A stretch of 64,000 bases of DNA from CAVWDU01 sp963840725 (GCA_963840725.1 CAWIZY010000004.1:62001-126000); one strand, 5' to 3'. Shown: positions 18,210 to 26,443, counted from the stretch's first letter. Notes: a model not told the origin generated them from the sequence alone. Numbers and translations are program-made.

Positions 18210-18689
18210 ATGGATAAAAATCCCCGCTTGCTCAACCGTATCGACCGCAACATCCTGCGTCAGTTACAGCGCAATGCGCGCATCAGCTTTGCAGAACTCG
18301 CGCGCCAGGTCGGCTTGAGCACCACGCCCTGCAAAGAGCGCGTGAAGCGCATGGAACGACACGGTGTAATCCGCAACTACCAGGCGATTTTGAATCCGAA
18401 TTATCTGGATGCCGCCCTGGTGGTGTTCGTACAAATCCGTCTCAATCGGACGGCACAGGACGTCTTCGAAGAATTTACCCGCCATGTGTATGATCTGCCG
18501 CAAGTGCAGGAGTGCTATCTGGTTTCGGGCAATTTTGATTACCTGATCAAAGCCCGGGTGGCGGACATGGCGGCTTACCGGCAATTTCTCGGCGAAACTT
18601 TACTAACGCTCCCCGGCGTGCAGGAGTCCACCAGCTACGTGGTTATGGAACAGGTCAAGGAGACTCTGGCGCTGCCCGTTGCCTATTAA
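18210..18689 (+). CDS. Lrp/AsnC family transcriptional regulator
   Basis: A 159-residue regulator. It has an N-terminal helix-turn-helix (IDRNILRQLQRNARISFAEL, then VGLSTTPCKERVKRMERHGV) and a C-terminal RAM effector domain (LVSGNFDYLIKARVADMAAY). The latter usually binds amino acids and drives octamer formation. The divergent position next to ald suggests it senses alanine and controls that gene, as AldR and Lrp homologues do; this is inference. The 207-base shared intergenic region (18003-18209) presumably carries its operators, but I could not pick out a convincing site there. Confidence 0.92.
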   Translation: MDKNPRLLNRIDRNILRQLQRNARISFAELARQVGLSTTPCKERVKRMERHGVIRNYQAILNPNYLDAALVVFVQIRLNRTAQDVFEEFTRHVYDLPQVQECYLVSGNFDYLIKARVADMAAYRQFLGETLLTLPGVQESTSYVVMEQVKETLALPVAY

Positions 18690-18696
18690 TACGGGT

Positions 18697-18739
18697 GCAA
18701 AGCACCGGCAGTTAAACGCGGGAGCAAAGGACCGGCAGT
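18697..18739. repeat. 27-bp period direct repeat at the lrp/glycosyltransferase junction
   Basis: GCAAAGCACCGGCAGT (18697-18712) and GCAAAGGACCGGCAGT (18724-18739) are 15/16 identical and 27 bases apart, filling the gap between the convergent lrp and glycosyltransferase genes. The right copy ends on the first base of the glycosyltransferase stop codon. The left copy also contains a small GGTGC-AAA-GCACC hairpin (18694-18706). Confidence 0.75.
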
Positions 18740-19620
18740 CAATCCAAATTGGGCTCAGAATCCTTGTATTGCAGGTTGGTCAGCTGTTCTGACAACAGTC
18801 CCATAAGAAACACGATCATGCCCGCGAGAATCAGCAGTGTGCTCATGTTGGTAAAACGGAACGACCCTGAGGCAATAGTGCTCACCAGATAATTGCACAG
18901 ACCGAGGGCCACCAGCAGCACCGATACAGGGAAATACACCTTCAGCGGCGAATACAGGGTGCCGATTTTGAAAATGATCAGAAAGAACCGCACCCCATCA
19001 CGCAGGTGATTGATATGGCTGGTGCCAAGCCGCTTTTCCACAGTGATAGGGATGTAAGCCACCGAGTACCCGGCTCGGAAAAACGCCATCGTAGAGGTGG
19101 TGGGATAGCTGAAGCCATTCGGCAACAGATACAGAAAACTCAGAAACTTCTTGCGATTAACCGCCCGGAAACCCGAGGTCAGGTCCTCTATCCTGTGATT
19201 GACCATCCAACTGGCCAGCCAGTTGTAAAGGCTGTTGGCACTCCAGCGCGCGAGGCTGGCCTGTCCCGACCGACCCGTGCGAGCACCAACCACCAGATCA
19301 TAGCCCTCGCCCAATTTGGCCAGCAGTCGCTCAATATCGGCAGGCTTATGCTGCCCGTCCGCATCCATAAAAACCACAAACTCGCCGCTGGCCGTCTGGG
19401 CTCCGGACTTTATCGCCGCCCCATTGCCCTTTGAATAGGGCTGCGACAAGATTTTGACGTTCGCGTCTCGACAGACCTGCGCGGTACCATCGGTTGAGCC
19501 GTCATCGACGACAATGATCTCCGCCTCCGGATAGCGCTCTCGGAGTTCCGGCAACACCAGCGCCAATCCCTGCTCTTCGTTCTTGGCGGGTATAACAATG
19601 GAAAACTGCATTCGAGTCAT
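18739..19620 (-). CDS. GT2 glycosyltransferase, polyprenyl-phosphate sugar synthase type
   Basis: A 293-residue family 2 glycosyltransferase. Its catalytic domain is like dolichol-phosphate mannose/glucose synthase: SIVIPAKNEEQGLALVLPEL, VVDDGSTDGTA, VVFMDADGQHKPADIE (DxD) and NHRIEDLTSGFRAVNRKKF. The C-terminus has two hydrophobic segments (KVYFPVSVLLVALGLCNYLV and STLLILAGMIVFLMGLL), which anchor it in the membrane. Such enzymes charge undecaprenyl phosphate with a sugar that GT-C transferases then use on the periplasmic side. The two GT-C/TPR genes upstream on the same strand, 59 bases away, are natural users of the product. The donor sugar cannot be read from sequence. Confidence 0.9.
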   Translation of the reverse strand: MTRMQFSIVIPAKNEEQGLALVLPELRERYPEAEIIVVDDGSTDGTAQVCRDANVKILSQPYSKGNGAAIKSGAQTASGEFVVFMDADGQHKPADIERLLAKLGEGYDLVVGARTGRSGQASLARWSANSLYNWLASWMVNHRIEDLTSGFRAVNRKKFLSFLYLLPNGFSYPTTSTMAFFRAGYSVAYIPITVEKRLGTSHINHLRDGVRFFLIIFKIGTLYSPLKVYFPVSVLLVALGLCNYLVSTIASGSFRFTNMSTLLILAGMIVFLMGLLSEQLTNLQYKDSEPNLD

Positions 19621-19679
19621 CTCCAGGGCAGCGAAACGCCCGGCGGTTGTGGTTAAGCGTTATCGCGCTGCGGACACGG

Positions 19680-21647
19680 TCACTGGCTGAAGAGACTCAG
19701 GTTATGTCGTTCTTCGGCACTTAACAAGCCAAGCCGCTCCATTTCGCCAAGACGCTCACCAATCGCTGCGGCTTCGTCTTCACGACCGAGTGCCGAGGCG
19801 AAATACAGCTGCATAAATAACCCGCGGGTATCCCCCGGGGACTTTTCGAGCAAAAGCTCTGTGTAGGCATAGGCCCGTTGATAATTACCCAGGTGATTTT
19901 CGAGCTGTGCCATGAGCGTGAACAGATTGCGCGTCGCGCTGCTCGCATCTGGCGCGGTAAGGAAGATTTCCGCCAGGCGTTCCGTCAATGCCCGCACGTC
20001 AAAGCGGGCGCAATGCTGGTCCAGCAGCAGCCGGGTCAGGGTGCGCATATTGCTGTTGACCTCCCGGTGCTGAGCCCCCTCAGGACTGATCATGAACGCC
20101 TGCAGCCGGTCTGCGGAGGGCGACTCGTTGGCGAGGCAGGTCAGCACCAGATTGCGCACCAACAAAGGCGCGGAATCAGCTTCACCACGCAGCGACTGCG
20201 CCCGGCCCGAGTAGCGCAGCGCCCCATCGAGTTGACCCCGTCGCGCCAGCAGTGCTGCCATCTCCACGTTGGTGCGAACCGAACCGGGATGCGCATTCAG
20301 CGAAGTCAGGGTAATCATGTCGCGGCTGGACCAGAGCGCCGCCTGAGAACCGGTCAATGTTAACAAGGCACTCAGGGCCACCGCCGCTGTCGCAAGCAGC
20401 GGCGGGCGCAGCGCCGGGTAACCACGCAGCAGCAGGCCCATGACAACGGCGAGCAGCAGAAACAGACCCAGACCGGACAGATAGGCGCGATGTTCAAAAT
20501 ACAGTTCGAGCGGCAACACACTGGATTCAACCGCCTGCCCCAGCAGATAGAGACCGACCCCGCAGCCCAGCAGGCGAGCCTCGCGACTCATCCGACCCTT
20601 GCCAAAAATGAGCAGCGCGCAGCCGCAGAGAACCAGCAACCAGGCCAGCAGCGACCAGAGGGTCTCCACGGGTTGGGTCAGCCCCTGGGAAACAGGATAG
20701 TCGTCGTGAAACACGCCCATGCGCTCCACCGCAGGCCAGAGCAATTGCCCAATGTAGTCCCAAAGTGCCCGCGACTGCGTCAGCACCCGTTCATGGAGGG
20801 TAAAGTCACGTCGCGCATAACTGTTGATCAATCCCGGCCACAGCCAAACGAGCCCGGCGATAGCCACCAGCGCACCCAGGCCGGACAACCAGCCCCAGCA
20901 ACGGCGCAGGATTCGCGATACGGCAACGGACGCAGCGGCAAAATCGAACCAGAGCCACTCGAGCAGCAACACCATAGGCAACGCGACTACGCCGTTGCCC
21001 TTGGCCAACAGGGCGGCCACGGCGCAACAGGGGACCAGTGCGAGAAGCCACCAGGCACGATCTCCACGAAGCACCCTCACTCGCCAATGGGTGTAGGCAA
21101 GCAGTGTTGCGAGAACACCGAGAGTGCTCAACTGCGCCATGCGCTGTACAGAGTAGAGCACGGTGCTTACGTAGAGTGGTGACAACAGCCAGGCCGCCGC
21201 GCAGCAACAAGCCACCGCCCGAGGCGACGGCAGGCGCGCCACCAAAAGCAGGCGCAGGAACAACAGGTACATCAGTGTCCCATTGATCAGATGCAGAACC
21301 AGATTGCTGCGTTTGATGCCATACAGCCCGCGGTCGAGGTAGAGCTTTTCGAGCGTGAAACTCCACATGGACAGTGGGCGGCCCAGAAACCCGGAGCGGT
21401 TCCCCATGGCAACGTCACCGGCAAACCCGGGCTGCTCTCCCAATTTGGCCAGACGAGACAGGTTAACCTGGTCGTCCAGCAGTGAGGGTCCCTGCAAACC
21501 GGGGGCATAGGCCCAGGCACAAAGCACCAGCACCAGCAGCCAGACCACCCCTGCCCCAACGCCCTTAGACAGGCCATCCTGGGGCAGGCCATCCTGGGGC
21601 AGGCCACCCTGGGGCAGGCCATCCTGGGGCAGGCGGGCATCAGTCAT
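19680..21647 (-). CDS. GT-C/TMTC-like membrane glycosyltransferase with C-terminal TPR (copy A)
   Basis: About 655 residues from ATG 21647; the frame is open to 21710 but that would run further into the upstream gene. The N-terminus has tandem LPQDG/LPQGG repeats, then TM1 (about 34-48) and, in the first periplasmic loop, LLDDQVNL with an Asp pair at about 58-59, the position of the catalytic acidic motif of GT-C enzymes. GRPLSMWSF, LHLINGTLMYLLF and VSTVLYSVQRMAQLSTL resemble the eukaryotic TMTC O-mannosyltransferases (RPLxxLxF, NxxLH, HPxH). About ten further hydrophobic segments follow, then roughly 200 residues of TPR-like helices (GALRYSGRAQ, GNYQRAYAYTELLLEKSP). It overlaps copy B by 8 bases. 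Inferred role: O-glycosylation of PilA or other exported proteins. Confidence 0.7.
   Translation of the reverse strand: MTDARLPQDGLPQGGLPQDGLPQDGLSKGVGAGVVWLLVLVLCAWAYAPGLQGPSLLDDQVNLSRLAKLGEQPGFAGDVAMGNRSGFLGRPLSMWSFTLEKLYLDRGLYGIKRSNLVLHLINGTLMYLLFLRLLLVARLPSPRAVACCCAAAWLLSPLYVSTVLYSVQRMAQLSTLGVLATLLAYTHWRVRVLRGDRAWWLLALVPCCAVAALLAKGNGVVALPMVLLLEWLWFDFAAASVAVSRILRRCWGWLSGLGALVAIAGLVWLWPGLINSYARRDFTLHERVLTQSRALWDYIGQLLWPAVERMGVFHDDYPVSQGLTQPVETLWSLLAWLLVLCGCALLIFGKGRMSREARLLGCGVGLYLLGQAVESSVLPLELYFEHRAYLSGLGLFLLLAVVMGLLLRGYPALRPPLLATAAVALSALLTLTGSQAALWSSRDMITLTSLNAHPGSVRTNVEMAALLARRGQLDGALRYSGRAQSLRGEADSAPLLVRNLVLTCLANESPSADRLQAFMISPEGAQHREVNSNMRTLTRLLLDQHCARFDVRALTERLAEIFLTAPDASSATRNLFTLMAQLENHLGNYQRAYAYTELLLEKSPGDTRGLFMQLYFASALGREDEAAAIGERLGEMERLGLLSAEERHNLSLFSQ
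21570..21635 (-). repeat. 15-bp tandem repeat coding LPQDG units
   Basis: Four consecutive copies of CAGGCCATCCTGGGG (plus-strand sense; third copy with one change) at 21570-21629, plus a partial fifth. They code LPQDG/LPQGG in the cytoplasmic N-terminus of GT-C copy A, just inside its start codon. Confidence 0.92.
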
Positions 21648-23580
21648 TGGGCACCGACGATCCGGCGGCAAAAATCTCGGCAAGCCTGCGTTGCTCCCGC
21701 CGATCACCATCGTGCATCAGTAACTGTCGGGACAGCTCGATTGCCGCTGCGGTATCACCGCGACCGGCATGCCACTGCATCAGCGCATAATAGGCCGGGG
21801 CGTAATCCGGTCGCCGTTGGATCAAGCCTTCATAGCTGCGCCTGGCCGCCTCGGGCCGATCAAGCAGTTCGGACTGCAGCCTGGCGTATTGATAGGATAC
21901 CTGCGTACCTCGAGGCGAGGCTGCGAGCAGGTCGGTGAAAAGGCCGTCAATGTCTGCGGCGGGACGTCGACACTGCCGCGACAGCAGACAGTCGGCCAGC
22001 AGCACCAGGGCGTTGCGATCCTCCGCATCAATCACTGTCGAGCGGGCCGCCTCGTGCAGCTTCGCAAACCAGTCCACCTGATCCTGCAAGCCCGGAAAAT
22101 ACACGCTATCGACATAGTAAAGTGACGCCAGGGCCGCAAGGCTGTCGGGCGCCAGCTGTTGCTGTTTTTTGTAATAGTGCCGTGCCAGCAGCACCTGTTC
22201 GCGCACTTCGGTCGGGTCGCTGGCGCGCTGGGCACGGCGCAGGGCCATGTTGGCAACATGGTAGTTAGCCCTTGCCGAGTCCGGGTGATGGCGCAGCTGA
22301 AAAGCCGCCAGATCAGCCTCATTGGACCAGACCGACGCCCGCCAGCCCGTCAGCAGCGCGAGCACTACCAGCAGTGCACCGGCGCCTGCCACTCGCACCC
22401 GGGCGGGGTGATCGCCCAACCAGCTGCATAGCCCCCAGGCCAGCACGGTGAACAGCCCCACCGACGGCAGATAGTTACGGTGCTCATAGACCAGTTCCAG
22501 CCCGAACACCGTGGATTCCATGCTGTGACCCACGAGGAAGAACAGCAGACCAAACAGCGGTAGCGGGCTGACCCGCCGCAGAGCGAAGGCTGCGCACAGG
22601 GCGACCGCCCAACTGCAAACTGCCACTAAGGTCGTCCAGGGCTGCAGCAGACTGCGAGACAAAACGACATCATCATGGTGCAAGCTCATGGCTGTCAGGT
22701 CAGGTACCAACAGCCAGCCCACGTAGTACCAAAGCACCCTGGCCTCGGTTAGCAGACGTTCCTGCAGGGTGAAATCCCGACCGGCAAAACCGCCCGTCAG
22801 GGTGCCCGGTGACAGCAGCCACAGCCCTGCCAGCAGCACCAAGGGCGCCAATGCGGCCAACCAGGCCAGGACGGTCAACTGTGGCCTGCGGCGGCCGGAG
22901 CACTCGCCGCGAAACAGGGTCAGCTCCACCACCGGTAACAGCCACAGCAGCAACAGAGCGTTTTCCTTGGAGGCGACCCCGGCAAGAAGAATCAAACCCA
23001 ACCACAGTATCGCGGCCGCCAACTCACCTGTCGCCGGGGCCGTGCTGACCCAGCGAACTCTATAACGCAGGTAAACCCACAGCCCGAGCAGCACGAACAA
23101 GGTGGACAGTTGGGCCATGCGCTGCACGGTGTACAGCACCGTAGAGACATGCAGGGGGTGCAATAGCCAGATCAGTGCCGCCAATCCCGCGACCTGACCG
23201 GCGGACCGGGACGACAGGCGCGCCGTGGTCGAGCCGGTGAGTGCCAGGCGCAAAAAAGCGTAGACCATCAGGGCTGTCGCGGCGTGAATCAATACGTTGG
23301 TAAAACGCAGTTGCCAGGGCACCAGGCTACCAGCCGCAAACCGGTTTGCAGCAAAACTGAGCATGGTGAGCGGGCGGCCCAGCGGACCACTGGAAGAACT
23401 GAGGGCCGCCAGCCGCCAGTCCTCGAGCTGTTTGCCATCACTGTCCAGCGCCGGGTTCAAGGATAGAGCGACACGAGAGTCAAACAAGAGATAGTCGCCG
23501 CAGCCGGGGGCATACAGGACCAGTACAACGAGTAACGCAAACAGTGCGGTCAGGCCGCCGCGGCCCGGCAATCGGTTCAT
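21640..23580 (-). CDS. GT-C/TMTC-like membrane glycosyltransferase with C-terminal TPR (copy B)
   Basis: 646 residues, clearly paralogous to the downstream gene: GRPLTMLSF, VLIHAATALMVYAFLRL and VSTVLYTVQRMAQLSTL align with GRPLSMWSF, LHLINGTLMYLLFLRL and VSTVLYSVQRMAQLSTL. TM1 is at about residues 10-24. The first loop reads LLFDSRVALS, so only one acidic residue (Asp 34) is left where copy A has an Asp pair, and the TMTC-style DSRxA is kept. VASKENALLLLWLLPVVEL covers another conserved loop. The C-terminal 200 residues are TPR-like (HYYKKQQQLAPDSLAAL, RRSYEGLIQRRPDYAPAYYAL). It is first in the putative operon B-A-GT2, separated from pilA by two terminators. Either a second transferase with different acceptor or a partner subunit. 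Confidence 0.7.
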   Translation of the reverse strand: MNRLPGRGGLTALFALLVVLVLYAPGCGDYLLFDSRVALSLNPALDSDGKQLEDWRLAALSSSSGPLGRPLTMLSFAANRFAAGSLVPWQLRFTNVLIHAATALMVYAFLRLALTGSTTARLSSRSAGQVAGLAALIWLLHPLHVSTVLYTVQRMAQLSTLFVLLGLWVYLRYRVRWVSTAPATGELAAAILWLGLILLAGVASKENALLLLWLLPVVELTLFRGECSGRRRPQLTVLAWLAALAPLVLLAGLWLLSPGTLTGGFAGRDFTLQERLLTEARVLWYYVGWLLVPDLTAMSLHHDDVVLSRSLLQPWTTLVAVCSWAVALCAAFALRRVSPLPLFGLLFFLVGHSMESTVFGLELVYEHRNYLPSVGLFTVLAWGLCSWLGDHPARVRVAGAGALLVVLALLTGWRASVWSNEADLAAFQLRHHPDSARANYHVANMALRRAQRASDPTEVREQVLLARHYYKKQQQLAPDSLAALASLYYVDSVYFPGLQDQVDWFAKLHEAARSTVIDAEDRNALVLLADCLLSRQCRRPAADIDGLFTDLLAASPRGTQVSYQYARLQSELLDRPEAARRSYEGLIQRRPDYAPAYYALMQWHAGRGDTAAAIELSRQLLMHDGDRREQRRLAEIFAAGSSVPND

Positions 23581-23643
23581 CGTCGACGTCGGACGCAGTC
23601 AGAAAGAGCAGTAGACCGGTTGACGGGCATAAAAGCTGCGCAA

Positions 23644-23677
23644 AACAAAACGACCCGGCCTGGAAGGCGCGGGTCGT
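23644..23677 (-). terminator. second terminator downstream of pilA
   Basis: On the minus strand CGACCCG (complement of 23671-23677) pairs with CGGGTCG across a GC-rich loop and is followed by TTTTGTTTT, a good intrinsic terminator immediately downstream of the first one. Confidence 0.75.
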
Positions 23678-23683
23678 TCGGTG

Positions 23684-23707
23684 AAAAAGCCCGGAAACGC
23701 CCGGGCC
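23684..23707 (-). terminator. intrinsic terminator of pilA
   Basis: On the minus strand GCCCGGGCGTTTCCGGGC is followed by TTTTT, 22 bases after the pilA stop. Together with the hairpin at 23644-23677 it forms a tandem terminator, as expected after a very highly expressed pilin gene. Confidence 0.85.
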
Positions 23708-23728
23708 TGGTCGTCATCAGACGGCCTG

Positions 23729-24178
23729 TTAGCCGCGGCAGTTAGCCGGCAGGAACTTGGTCTCAAGCACGTTGCCAGCGATCGGACGACAGCGCCACTC
23801 GGGAGCACCAGAGGAAGTATCGATCAAAGACAGCTCGAACGCTGCGTCGCCCGCTGCATCGCCAGGAATCACGTTGGGCTGCATGGTAACGATAAGCACT
23901 TCGTTAACCAGGTTCAGGCTGGCTACGATGTCAGTGTCGATGTTGGTCCGGATGCCGGCTCTTTCCTCAGTGTCAGGAAAACGCGCGTTGGCGACGAAGT
24001 ATTCGCTTACAGTCGTCTTGGCTTCAGCCAGGATCGCCAGCGGCTCGGACATCTTGGCACGGACGGTGTAGTCCTGATAAGCCGGCAGCGCGACTGCGGC
24101 CAGAATACCGACGATCGCGATAACGATCATCAGTTCGATAAGGGTAAAACCCTGTTGTTGCTTCTTCTGAATGTTCAT
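23729..24178 (-). CDS. pilA: type IVa major pilin
   Basis: A 149-residue prepilin. A 10-residue leader (MNIQKKQQQG) ends at the PilD cleavage site, followed by the methylated Phe+1 and Glu+5 of FTLIELMIVIAIVGILAAVA and then LPAYQDYTVRAKMSE, a classic class IVa N-terminal helix. The globular domain ends with a Cys pair (WRCRP and PANCRG) expected to form the D-region disulfide loop. An excellent ribosome site GGAGAAG lies before the ATG, a sigma-54 promoter lies at 24258-24274, and tandem terminators follow. pilBCD is divergent. Downstream on the same strand lie GT-C and GT2 genes, the position where pilin-modifying genes sit in other gammaproteobacteria. Confidence 0.97.
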   Translation of the reverse strand: MNIQKKQQQGFTLIELMIVIAIVGILAAVALPAYQDYTVRAKMSEPLAILAEAKTTVSEYFVANARFPDTEERAGIRTNIDTDIVASLNLVNEVLIVTMQPNVIPGDAAGDAAFELSLIDTSSGAPEWRCRPIAGNVLETKFLPANCRG

Positions 24179-24257
24179 GTTTCTTCTCCAAGAGTTATTA
24201 GTAGATCAACTGCCCCCGTCAAGCGCCCCTGGGCAGCTGAGTTGGCAAGAGAGATGA

Positions 24258-24274
24258 TGCAGAAGTCGTGCCAA
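24258..24274 (-). promoter_or_regulatory. sigma-54 promoter of pilA
   Basis: Minus-strand TTGGCACGACTTCTGCA carries the -24 GG and -12 GC exactly 10 bases apart and differs from the RpoN consensus by one base in the -12 box. The predicted start near 24247 leaves a leader of about 70 bases before pilA. RpoN/PilR control of pilA is known in Pseudomonas and relatives. Confidence 0.88.
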
Positions 24275-24393
24275 CTGCCAGTAACTATTTTAACTCAATT
24301 TATTTAGCCTTTGTTATCATAACGTTACACCATTTTATTGACAGCAGACTGACTCGCACAGCAACCTGAGACGGCGACGACCAGGGGCCAATA

Positions 24394-24418
24394 GCGACAA
24401 TAATTGTCACATTGTCGC
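24394..24418. promoter_or_regulatory. candidate upstream activator site for pilA
   Basis: GCGACAAT (24394-24401) and ATTGTCGC (24411-24418) form a perfect inverted repeat. Inside it GACAATAATTGTC (24396-24408) is itself a perfect 13-base palindrome, so TTGTC-type half-sites occur several times. It lies about 120-145 bases upstream of the -24 element, the usual distance for an enhancer-binding protein. PilR sites are described as repeated TGTC-type motifs, which fits. The surrounding stretch 24300-24712 contains no convincing gene. Confidence 0.5.
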
Positions 24419-24626
24419 GCCGACGGTTAGGGACCACACCCAGTTCGCGTGAAGCGCACGCCGGCAGCAGCCAACACACCCCCTTATTCTTTACCCCGGG
24501 CGCCCGAAAAACCTCGCAAACCATCAGGCAGAGATTGATCGCCAGATCCGCGTCCCGCTATGGCCCAGACCCTGGCAGAACTACAAAAATGTAGAGAATT
24601 CATAGGATAAGTGGTCGCATATGCTA

Positions 24627-24653
24627 TTAGCTCATGCGGGGGATGGTTATACT
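24627..24653 (+). promoter_or_regulatory. possible promoter for pilBCD
   Basis: TATACT at 24648-24653 is a good -10 box, about 60 bases before the pilB start. The matching -35 (TTAGCT at 24627-24632) is weak and 15 bases away, so this is tentative. Confidence 0.3.
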
Positions 24654-24712
24654 CAAGCGCAAAAGCGGTACTACAATAATAAGCTGGCCGGGATGACTGC
24701 AGTGGGGAAGAC

Positions 24713-26443
24713 ATGCAGATGAACGAAAAATTAACAGGACAAGTCAGCGGCCTGGCTGGGAGACTGGTGGCCGAGGGTCTGATTTCAGCAGAAGACGCGG
24801 GAGTCGCCCAAAAACAGGCTTCGCTGGAGAACAACCATCTGGTCCCTTACCTGGTTGAACACAATAATGTCGACAGCCAGCGGCTGGCCGAGGTGGCCTC
24901 GCTGGAATTCGGTGTGCCCCTATTTGATCTGGACGCTCTCAATCGCAATCAGATACCGGTGGGACTGGTCGAAGTGGACCTGGTCACCAAGCACCACGCA
25001 CTTCCCCTGTTCCATCGCGGCAACCGCCTCTTTATCGCTCTCTCCGACCCCACCAACCTCGCAGCGCTTGACGAGATAAAATTTCACACCGGTATCAATA
25101 CCGACGCGGTGCTGATTGATGAGCGCGTGCTCAGCCGCGTTATCGGCGAGTGGGTCGAGGTACAGGACTCTATCGGTGGCGGGCTGGACGACCTGGACTC
25201 ATCCGATCTCGATGATATCGACGTCGGCGGCGTATCCGAGGGCGGAGAAGACGAGGACGGCAGCTCGGATGCCATCGATGAAACGCCCATCGTCCGTTTC
25301 GTCAACAAAGTCCTGATCGACGCCATCAAACAGGGCGCCTCCGATATTCACTTTGAACCCTACGAGAACAACTATCGGGTTCGGTTTCGCACCGACGGGA
25401 TTCTCCGTGAGGTAGTACGGCCACCCAAGAACCTCGCCCCACGGCTCTCGGCGCGCCTCAAGGTCATGTCGCAGATGGATATCTCCGAGCGGCGCATGCC
25501 CCAGGATGGTCGAATCCAGATGAAACTGTCGCGCAAGCGCGCGATCGACTTCCGGGTCAATACCCTACCCACCCTGTTCGGTGAAAAAATCGTACTGCGG
25601 ATACTCGATCCCAGCAGCGCCCAGATGGGTATTGACGCGCTGGGCTACGAAGAAGACCAGAAAGACATGTACATGAAAGCGCTCAACCAGCCTCAGGGCA
25701 TGATCCTTGTCACCGGTCCCACCGGCTCGGGTAAAACCGTATCACTCTATACCGGTTTGAATATTCTCAACACCGCGGAGCGCAATATTTCGACCGCTGA
25801 AGACCCGGTAGAAATTAACCTGGAGGGTATCAACCAGGTCCACGTGAACGCCAAAGTGGGGCTGAACTTTGCCGAGGCTCTGCGCTCATTCCTGCGTCAG
25901 GATCCAGACATCATCATGGTGGGTGAGATTCGTGACCTGGAGACCGCTGAAATAGCCATCAAGGCAGCCCAAACGGGCCACCTCGTCTTGTCCACACTGC
26001 ACACCAACAGCGCGGCGGAAACTGTCACCCGGATGCTGAACATGGGAGTGCCAGCCTTTAACCTGGCGACTTCGGTCAGTCTCATTATTGCCCAGCGACT
26101 TGCACGCCGCCTCTGCAAAGAGTGCGCCGAGCCTGCGGATGACATTCCACACGAGACCCTGCTCAAGCAGGGCTTCACGGAGGCTATGCTGCAAGATGCT
26201 CAAATCAAAAAGCCGATAGGCTGCAAGAGTTGCAACGACGGCTACAAGGGCCGGGTTGGCGTTTATGAGGTGGTGCGGGTCACCCCCGCCATCGCAAGGA
26301 TAATTATGGAAGAAGGGAATTCCATAGAGATTCACGAGCAGGCCAGGGCGGAGGGCTTCAACGATCTGCGCATGTCAGCGCTCGAGAAAGCCGCCCAGGG
26401 GCTGACCAGTCTCGAAGAAGTGAACAGAATCACCACAGACTGA
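24713..26443 (+). CDS. pilB: type IV pilus extension ATPase PilB
   Basis: A 576-residue secretion ATPase. The N-terminal MshEN-like domain (LVPYLVEHNNVDSQRLAEV, FGVPLFDLDAL) is followed by an acidic linker (LDDLDSSDLDDIDVGG). The AAA core has Walker A GPTGSGKT, the Asp box EIRDLETAEIAIKAAQTGH, the His box LSTLHTNSAAETVTRML and a four-Cys zinc site, CKEC plus CKSC. PilB powers pilus polymerisation at the inner membrane; its MshEN-type N-domain can bind cyclic di-GMP in some homologues. ATG 24713 follows GGGGAAG; ATG 24719 is an alternative. First gene of pilB-pilC-pilD-coaE, divergent from pilA. Confidence 0.97.
   Translation: MQMNEKLTGQVSGLAGRLVAEGLISAEDAGVAQKQASLENNHLVPYLVEHNNVDSQRLAEVASLEFGVPLFDLDALNRNQIPVGLVEVDLVTKHHALPLFHRGNRLFIALSDPTNLAALDEIKFHTGINTDAVLIDERVLSRVIGEWVEVQDSIGGGLDDLDSSDLDDIDVGGVSEGGEDEDGSSDAIDETPIVRFVNKVLIDAIKQGASDIHFEPYENNYRVRFRTDGILREVVRPPKNLAPRLSARLKVMSQMDISERRMPQDGRIQMKLSRKRAIDFRVNTLPTLFGEKIVLRILDPSSAQMGIDALGYEEDQKDMYMKALNQPQGMILVTGPTGSGKTVSLYTGLNILNTAERNISTAEDPVEINLEGINQVHVNAKVGLNFAEALRSFLRQDPDIIMVGEIRDLETAEIAIKAAQTGHLVLSTLHTNSAAETVTRMLNMGVPAFNLATSVSLIIAQRLARRLCKECAEPADDIPHETLLKQGFTEAMLQDAQIKKPIGCKSCNDGYKGRVGVYEVVRVTPAIARIIMEEGNSIEIHEQARAEGFNDLRMSALEKAAQGLTSLEEVNRITTD

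Noticed and set aside
24300..24524. 74-residue minus-strand open frame in the pilA-pilB gap
   Set aside because: No ribosome site or homology, and it overlaps the palindromic regulatory region of pilA.
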